Origin: Cheiracanthium punctorium
Taxonomy: Eukaryota; Arthropoda; Arachnida; Araneae; Cheiracanthiidae
Length of the DNA: 64,000 nt
Assembly (NCBI GenBank): GCA_038373885.1
Contig: JAWZYV010012396.1
Coordinates: 1,240,001-1,304,000 of the forward strand
Direction: 5' to 3'
The notes beneath the pieces are model-generated. The model searched no databases and was not told the DNA's origin. It saw nothing but the letters and a program-made list of their open reading frames with translations. Shown piece by piece: positions 58,745 through 64,000 of the stretch (positions within the stretch are counted from its first letter, which is position 1; every line of letters begins with the position of its first letter). Made by a program: the position numbers and the translations under genes.

Positions 58745-59788
58745 CAGTGGCGGCCCGTGGTCAAAACTGTTAGTGCAGCCGGAAGCATATGAGCCCCCCC
58801 CCCCTTTCCACCGGACAGGATTGGAAAATCTTTGTTACTGAATTCGAAAGCTGGCGGATTAAGCCCTCACCGAGGAAAAAAAAAATACATAAAAAATGTA
58901 AGAGATCCTATTTTACTTCCATAAAATGGACATAAATTTCAACCAGCCGCTCTTATCCTCAAAATTGCATTAATCCGTGTCTGATTCGAAGTTTCCTTAG
59001 AATTTTCTTTCGTAACGATAACTTGAGAAGAAAAGAAAAAAAAAAGAAAACTTACTTATTTTTTATAAGTCAAATCAATCCTTCTTTCTTTTAAACTTGC
59101 GAATCGGTCAGTGATGCTCTCATAAAAAGGCGTTGTTTTAATTCAGATATCCATAATTTTAAAAGCTCTTTAAAATTTCCCATGTTTAAAGAATTTTCTC
59201 GCTCGCCATGTCCTCTAAATGCCAGTTCTTGCTTACTTAAAAACAATACTGCTTTGATGGGTAATTGTCCATTCATAAGCGTCTATTCAGACTTACCTTC
59301 TTGATAAATTCAGAAATATAAAGTCGAGAGTTTTCCAAACATATATAATCCTTACCCCTTCCCTCACTTCTCGTCTGAGCCAATGAGTTAGTCGAGTTCT
59401 CAAGTTCAGCCGCCGTTAAAAAATCTTCCATCGGCTGTATCAGCTGCATACTCCCTATGCCGGAGAGGCTGCTTACGTAGCCGTTGTCATGGCAACGGTG
59501 TTGCCAATTTTCTTTTCAGCGCTCTGGGCTGAACCAAAGATTTTCCCAATTGAATTGCGGGAAGATTAAAGTGCTTTTTTTCTGAATGAGCGATTCGGCC
59601 ACAATACTTTTTTTTTTGTTGTTGTTTATTTTTTGTTTTTTTTTTCGGAGATTTTTTTAATTTCCGTAGGAATTCCACTATTCTAATCTGAATTTAGGAA
59701 AATTAGTAGAATAAATTATTTTAAAGTATGTGCTGATACTTTCAAGTGCAGCCCGGCTGTACTTGCTGTATCCCACGAGCCGCCACTG
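58745..59788 (-). mobile_element. hAT element nested in the unclassified element
   Basis: CAGCAAGC flanks both ends exactly (58737-58744 and 59789-59796). The inverted ends are CAGTGGCGGCCCGTGG on the left and, inward from the right, CAGTGGCGGCTCGTGG, followed by a shared GTACAGCCGG / GTGCAGCCGG word. An 8-bp duplication with CAG ends defines a hAT. It lies within 100 bp of the left end of its host and separates that host's subterminal AAGCTT cluster in two. Confidence 0.95.
59091..59276 (-). pseudogene. hAT transposase fragment (DUF4371-like)
   Basis: The minus-strand peptide contains LFLSKQELAFRGHGERENS followed by NMGNFKELLKLW. The pattern (K/A)(K/Q)QxLAFRGHxE..N.GNF.ELL is characteristic of ZMYM1/ZBED-like hAT transposases, in the region just before the catalytic domain. 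Only about 60 residues remain. The catalytic core and the C-terminal dimerisation domain are absent within the element, so this is a deletion derivative. It ties the surrounding CAGTGGCGG-ended element to hAT independently of its ends. Confidence 0.85.
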
Positions 59789-59983
59789 CAGCAAGCTTGC
59801 AGGAGTCAAGTTGAATTGTCAAGCTTAAATACAGCTTGATTTAAGCTTAACAAGTAATACTAGCTTGATTTTAGCTTTCAAAGTGAGCAGTGATGGCGCC
59901 ATCTGTGAAAGAGAATGGACATTAATTGTCTAGCGTCCTCAAATTTGCCGAAAGTTCGTAAAAGATGTGTTTTATTTTATTAC

Positions 59984-60055
59984 CAGTGCCATATTACCGG
60001 CAGGGCAAACGTTGCAACTGCCCAGGGCCTACAGATTTTAGGGCCCAAAAATCTT
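59984..60055. mobile_element. Solo hAT-type terminus
   Basis: CAGTGCCATATTACCGGCAGGGC, then GCCCAGGGCC and TTTTAGGGCCC, follows the same layout as the right end of the hAT at 37004-37708 (CAGGCCCTGATTACCGCACAGG, GGCCTAGGGCCCCC, TTTTAGGGG). The opposite terminus was not found, so this is probably a truncated copy. Confidence 0.45.
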
Positions 60056-60428
60056 GCATCTTACACTTTTGTAGTTTTAAAATAAAATTGCAAAGGATAA
60101 AAAAAAATTCAGAAGTTAAATAATTTTTTTAATTATAAAGTATGAACAATGAAAATAATTCAAATTTACATTTGTATAAATTAATTTAAACTTATTTTTA
60201 ATTCTTCGAAATGCTCTATATGGATATAGCATAACAATATGTAGGAAAATAACTAACCACATTTGTAAAGAGAATTTTTAGCGTTAAAAAATAGCAAAAT
60301 TTTTTAATTATTTGTTATTTTAAGAAATATTTACAAAGATTACTAAAGTGTTTGTATTCCATACATGTTAGCAACTGTGATATAGCATTTCGAAGTAACG
60401 TTTAACTATCTGTTTCTTTGATTTCAGA

Positions 60429-60457
60429 TTACTTAACACAAAATTTGTGTTAAGTAA
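60429..60457. repeat. 29-bp near-perfect palindrome
   Basis: TTACTTAACACAAA and its exact complement are separated by one A. It lies in the interior of the unclassified element. Confidence 0.9.
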
Positions 60458-60792
60458 GTAAATCCATTCTATATTTCCAAATATGGAAATTCTTCAAAAT
60501 AAAATACAATTATACTACGAAATTGATTTCAAAATCAGTCGTTTGTCTCGATTTTGGCCAGCAGTACTGCTCATGAGTGTTGCGGTACTGAAAGTTTTAA
60601 AACGTGTGCTGCTCTTAAGTTTATATTATGTTTATTTCCCTATTAGTAGAGTCTCTAAATCACACATAACATTATTTTAATTTTGCTGCATCCCATGGAA
60701 AAATAAAAGAAACAAATAACATATCGCCCACTTATCAATCTGGCGAGAAAACGGCGTGATAAGTCACTTAAAACTTAAGTCATAGCTGCACA

Positions 60793-60985
60793 AGGCTTAG
60801 TGGCTGAAAGGATAGCGTGCTCGACTGCTAACCCAAAGGTCCCGGGTTCTATTCCAGCCACGAACACTCGATGGAAACAGATTAAATTAAATTAAATTGA
60901 AATTTCAGCGTAGAGGGGGAAAATGCGTGGGAAAGTAAAATATGTGGGGCGAGTTCGCCGACCGGCACCCCCACGCTTAAATCTA
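60793..60985 (+). mobile_element. tRNA-derived SINE-like segment
   Basis: TTAGTGGCTGAAAGGATAGCG has A-box character, CTGCTAA looks like an anticodon loop with GCT, and GGTTCTATTCC is a degenerate B-box. The T-stem does not pair cleanly and no acceptor stem closes, so this is not a functional tRNA gene. Downstream are (TTAAA)n, GTGGGGCGAGTTCGCC and CGACCGGCACCCCCACG. It differs from the other SINE family in this window. Confidence 0.6.
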
Positions 60986-62185
60986 TTGATTAAAACTAAC
61001 ACTCATTTATTGATTGAATTTCTTATCGGCCGATTTAAATCCTTTTACGCCAAAAAATACTCATTCAAGACAATAATTTGTAAATGCCTCAATTCGCCCC
61101 AGCATCTCCCCATCCGCTATATTCTATTTAACTCATTTTCCGCAAAAATCTTGTCTACTTGAGTATTCTGTCTGTCTCGTCTCCCCCACGACCCATATCC
61201 TATTACTGTCGCCGTCACGTGACCAAGCTCTTAACGGATAACGGTTCATAGTAAAAAACGCGGCCAGGCCATAGTTGTGTGTGTATTCCGCTGGTGATAG
61301 TTTTATGTTATATCCGAATACCAAATGCATCTTTTTCATGCAGAGTTGTGAAATAAATTCAGCCTAGATACGGAGGAGATGCTTTAGGTAATGATTTCGC
61401 TTTAATGACATAGTTTCTTACGATTGGATTATAAAAAGCTGTTGTAAAACAAATGAAGTTAGGATATCTCCACCCAAAGTGAGTAAGTAGTATTTTACCT
61501 TTTTCATGTCAATAAATTGGGTTGCTTCTTTAATTAAATCTCACAGCTGGTTTAACCATGATTGCATTTCTGTATTCTGACTGTACTGTGAATTCGTTTT
61601 ATAACGAGAGACTATAGTGAAATTATATTCTATTTATTAAAAAAATACTTTTTTATAGTGTATTAAGATATATGTAATGTATTTGCCTTGATTTAAAATT
61701 TATTTTCTCGGGCTTATAATAATAGATTACAGCTCTGATAATAAAAAAATGAAGAAAACGAATCATTCAATATATTAATCAAAAACAGCAAATTTTAATT
61801 AAACACCTTTTTTCTAGCTTAAAATAATAATCTTAATTGAGTACAGATATGTTAATTTAAAAAGGGCGGATTTTGCAAAAACGCTCATTCTATAGCTTAA
61901 ATAATAATCATAATCTAGTACAGTTATATTAATCAAAAACGGACAGACACTCCTCATTTTTGATTATTATTTAGCCTAAATGGAGCTGTTGTAGAATGCA
62001 CAAAAATTGAGAATTTTTAGCTCCATTGATTTTTGTCGATTAATTGAGGAAACTTTACTCAATCGGGAGAATGGCTGTTTGAAGTCAAAAATTGAGTAAA
62101 AATATACTCCGTTTGATTATTATTTTACTCAGTAGATTTAAGCGTGCCGTGTATTTAGGAAATTTTTTTTAGGAAAATTTTTTAA

Positions 62186-62345
62186 GCTTGAAATGTCAAG
62201 CTTGATTCAAGCTTGAAGTGTCAAGCTTAATGCAAGCTGGGCAAGTGTAAACTAGAACACTTGATTCAAGCTTGCATTAAACTTACACGCTTGAAATTTT
62301 CAAGCTTAATTCAAACTTATTGACTTGATAAATCAAGCTTGCTGC
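62186..62345. repeat. Subterminal AAGCTT cluster
   Basis: Seven AAGCTT words in 160 bp, several within TCAAGCTTGA or TCAAGCTTGC palindromes, next to the right terminus of the unclassified element. Related words (CAAGTTTGATGCAAGTTTGC) reach the terminus itself. Similar words flank the left terminus. Such clusters often bind the element's own transposase. Confidence 0.85.
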
Positions 62346-62433
62346 AAGTTTGATGCAAGTTTGCTGTGCTGTCTGGGGTATGCAAAATGGAACAACTCCC
62401 CACATTTAGCGTCAAATCAAAAAACTGCTTCGT

Positions 62434-62636
62434 CAGAGCCTTATTATCGCATGGGCAAATCGGGACTTTGCCCAGGGCTCCCCGTATCGAAAGCCCCTCC
62501 CCCAATATCAAATGTTGTTCTGAAATATTCTCTTTTTTTTTAATCAAAATTTTATGAAAAGTAAAACAAATTTCATAGATGGGGGCCCCCAAATTTATCC
62601 ATGCCCGGGGCCCTAGTTGGTCATAATCAGGCTCTG
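62434..62636. mobile_element. 203-bp hAT MITE with perfect 8-bp TSD
   Basis: TGCTTCGT flanks both ends (62426-62433 and 62637-62644). The ends read CAGAGCCTTATTATCGC and, inward from the right, CAGAGCCTGATTATGACC. The mariner reading ...KKLLR before it continues at ANFDQDCVIP after one copy of the duplication. The ends belong to the same family as the hAT at 37004-37708 (CAGAGCCTGA...). Confidence 0.95.
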
Positions 62637-62806
62637 TGCTTCGTGCTAACTTTGACCAGGATTGTGTAATACCCAGAGCTTTTTCTGACGCCTAGCCTCC
62701 TCGCTCATCTGACTTAAACCCCAGTGATTTCTGTTTGTGGGGATTCCTAAAAGATCGCGTTTATGAAAGAGTAATTAACACCTGAATTGAAAGCCAGCAT
62801 TGCACG

Positions 62807-63128
62807 CAGGCCCGAACTGACCAGGTCGGCTAGTATAATTGAAATAACTTTATATATGTATCGGAGTAATTTGATTTATTTTTTTCGAGAAATCTTACGC
62901 TTTTATACAAGGGAGCAGTGGAGGACCACACTGACCCCACGGCTAGAGGGGGCCTCCGAAGAGTCAGGGGCCCCAAAACCTCTAAATTCGTTAAATTTGG
63001 TTTTTAGGCACCCACGTCTAATTTTCAAATGCTACATTTTCTAATATTCTATTCGCTCTAAATTCCTCAGTACGGGGTCCCTTTTCTATCTCTAGCCGAG
63101 GGCCCCCAAAGGAACCAGTCCGTTCCTT
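62807..63128. mobile_element. Older hAT-like insertion, imperfect TSD
   Basis: The ends are CAGGCCCGAACTGACC and, inward from the right, AAGGAACGGACTGGTT; both reach a TCGGCTAG word. The flanks ATTGCACG (62799-62806) and ATTACAAG (63129-63136) match at 6 of 8 positions, as expected for an aged duplication. The mariner reading ELKASIAR stops at the left border and resumes after the right border toward MRFQRV. The frame 62787-63044 spans this insertion and is artefactual. Confidence 0.65.
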
Positions 63129-63465
63129 ATTACAAGCCATGATGCGAAACTTTTTCGAGAGTTTCTTGGATGCTAAAATTAAACATGGTACAATGCGCTT
63201 TCAACGAGTTACATATGTCAATGGACTACGCGTTGAGCATATTCTCTAATCGAATAGATTTTAATGATTCTAACAAAGTTTTTGATCTTCTTTAGGCATC
63301 CGAATTCCCTCAAATGGTCAAAATTTCAATTATTTATTCTTTGCATTGCAGAATTTTTTCCCCGTGGTCCATATAACGTATAAACTAAGTTTCATCAAAA
63401 TCGGGTAGACAGAACGGATTCTAGAGGGGTCTGAGTAGGATCACTTTAATTATAACCACCTTGTA

Positions 63466-64000
63466 TATACAAAAATACATACGCACATACATATTTACTT
63501 ATTTATTTATTGATTGATTTTCTAATAAACTTTTAATTAAAAAATGTAAACTAGTGCACATGACGAGTATAGAAAAAAAAATAAATGCTAATAATAATTT
63601 TGATTAAAAAGGCTTTTCATTAAAATTGTAAAAAAGGAAAAGAGAAAAAGAAGAAGAAGAAAAAAATAGAATAGTAATGTTAATTCTAAAAAAAAAAGGA
63701 AACTTGGAATATTCTAAATGTAATAACGAAAAATCATAAACTTCTTAATGAATTATTCTTTTAAAAATCTTTTTAGCGGATTCACCTCTCTTGCCACCAG
63801 GTGCAAAATTTGAATCAAGTGGAATCAAGTTTCAATTAAATGGAAGATTTTACATTTTCATTGTTATTATAATATTGTATAATTAGTCTTATTTTTAAGT
63901 TAGTATGGTTTTATATCAGTTTGTTAGTTAAACTGGTTTTTGCAACAAACCGGATTAAGTAGTATGGATCTGTGGCAAAAATGACTTGGTTTTATAGTGT
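63466..64000. other. AT-rich non-coding stretch
   Basis: Simple TTTA and AAGAAG runs (about 63496-63520 and 63630-63672). No gene or bounded repeat seen. Confidence 0.5.

Larger units (their letters stand above)
59797..62160. other. Interior of the unclassified element
   Basis: Besides the features listed separately, the interior is AT-rich. 61818-61880 and 61897-61950 share AGCTTAAA-TAATAATC-TAAT---AGTACAG-TAT-TTAAT, an ~80-bp direct repeat, with the inverted word TTGATTATTATTTA nearby. No transposase motif is seen on either strand. Confidence 0.5.
58645..62377. mobile_element. Unclassified DNA transposon, CCCAGACAGCACA ends
   Basis: A perfect 13-bp inverted terminus CCCAGACAGCACA begins at 58645 and its complement ends at 62377. 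It interrupts the mariner transposase gene, which reads ACTGTCTGT before it and GTATGCAAAATGG after it; the uninterrupted gene needs GT only once, so GT is a 2-bp target duplication. Both subterminal zones are dense in AAGCTT words: five on the left once the nested hAT is set aside, seven in 62186-62345, many as TCAAGCTTGA. The interior holds a hAT insertion, a hAT-type end, a tRNA-like segment and an ~80-bp direct repeat, but no recognisable transposase. Subterminal repeat clusters and a short TSD recall CACTA/EnSpm, yet the terminal bases differ. Confidence 0.8.
57888..63249 (+). pseudogene. DUF4817-type mariner transposase, interrupted
   Basis: The N-terminal HTH region reads LFYQNDSNSLAALREYRHLKG, then after a shift GLKKMIM; next come ETVEEVATAVVERVCSS, SASARSVSRKLAIPR and WSPYKI. 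The first catalytic Asp is in ILWSDET (58362-58364), followed by NQNCRIY and ALQEQQC to 58644. Coding resumes at 62380 as MQNGTTPHI, where the second catalytic Asp is replaced by Asn (AAT 62386-62388), and runs on to IKKLLR. After the second insertion it reads FDQDCVIPRAFSDA, a TAG at 62693 in place of Trp, then SSDLNPSDFCLWGFLKDRVYE with the third Asp (62726-62728) and ELKASIAR. After the third insertion it ends MRFQRVTYVNGLRVEHIL and stop. Several shifts and stops make it inactive. Confidence 0.9.
57640..63463 (+). mobile_element. Mariner-superfamily element hit by three insertions
   Basis: Long inverted ends are visible: 57715-57805 against the complement of 63295-63385, sharing ATTATAT-GA-CA-CGGG, TTCAAATTTTGA and GAATTCGGATG-like words. 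The right end continues outward to CACTTTAATTATAACCACC and TTG before TA (63464-63465). The outer left end is eroded, so 57640 is approximate. The gene inside encodes a DUF4817-type mariner/IS630 transposase. Removing the three inserted segments would leave an element of roughly 1.5 kb. Confidence 0.75.

Noticed and set aside
60793..60863. Functional tRNA gene (GCT anticodon)
   Set aside because: The B-box is degenerate, the T-stem does not pair and no acceptor stem closes; it reads as a SINE head.
62787..63044. 85-aa ORF as a gene
   Set aside because: It begins in the mariner remnant and runs into a hAT-like insertion, so it is a chance fusion.

Overview
The window looks like intergenic or intronic DNA from an arthropod nuclear genome, most likely a spider or other chelicerate. 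It is strongly AT-rich, has no bacterial gene organisation and no long ORFs, and is full of decayed DNA transposons of kinds common in arachnids: a Tc1-like element, a mariner with a DUF4817-type N-terminus, several hAT elements, a pogo-like element, a piggyBac-type MITE, a Helitron and tRNA-derived SINEs. The taxon is inferred from memory of these families. I found no host protein-coding gene I can support. Nearly all short ORFs are chance frames or frames inside repeats.

Layout. 1-11.2 kb: AT-rich single-copy-looking DNA with one copy of a dispersed repeat (5.64-6.12 kb) and a 439-bp TA-flanked MITE (7483-7921). 11.26-13.83 kb: a pogo-like deletion derivative, then a non-autonomous Helitron (12186-13329) carrying about 155-bp minisatellite units. 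The Helitron sits in one copy of a tandem repeat whose next copy preserves the empty site. 14.1-14.75 kb: a diverged duplication. 16.64-17.39 kb: a GC-richer island. 18.2-19.6 kb: a Tc1-like element with a broken transposase. 20.8-21.25 kb: a decayed minus-strand coding remnant. 22-31 kb: AT-rich DNA with several non-coding islands that resemble conserved regulatory blocks. 31.25-31.78 kb: two mariner fragments in opposite orientation. 33.09-33.75 kb: a 173/174-bp tandem repeat bracketed by inverted termini. 34.1 kb: a 97-bp hairpin MITE. 35.95-36.37 kb: a piggyBac-type MITE with a GC-rich 44-bp array. 37.0-37.7 kb: a hAT element with a perfect 8-bp target duplication and an internal foldback. 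39.4 and 42.5 kb: two copies of one SINE family. 40.8-41.9 kb: a GC/CpG-rich island. 42.93-44.03 kb: exactly four 275-bp satellite units arranged ABAB. 53.35-53.62 kb: the second copy of the dispersed repeat.

The most informative locus is 57.6-63.46 kb. One decayed mariner/DUF4817-type transposase gene was hit by three later insertions, and one of those carries a further hAT. Because the transposase reading resumes across each junction, the insertion boundaries can be fixed nearly to the base. The largest insertion (58645-62377) has 13-bp termini CCCAGACAGCACA, subterminal AAGCTTGA-type repeat clusters and a 2-bp target duplication (GT). The 97-bp hairpin at 34.1 kb has related termini (CCCTAATAGCACAAC) and also a 2-bp duplication (TC). 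I cannot place this pair in a named superfamily. It is my best candidate for something undescribed.
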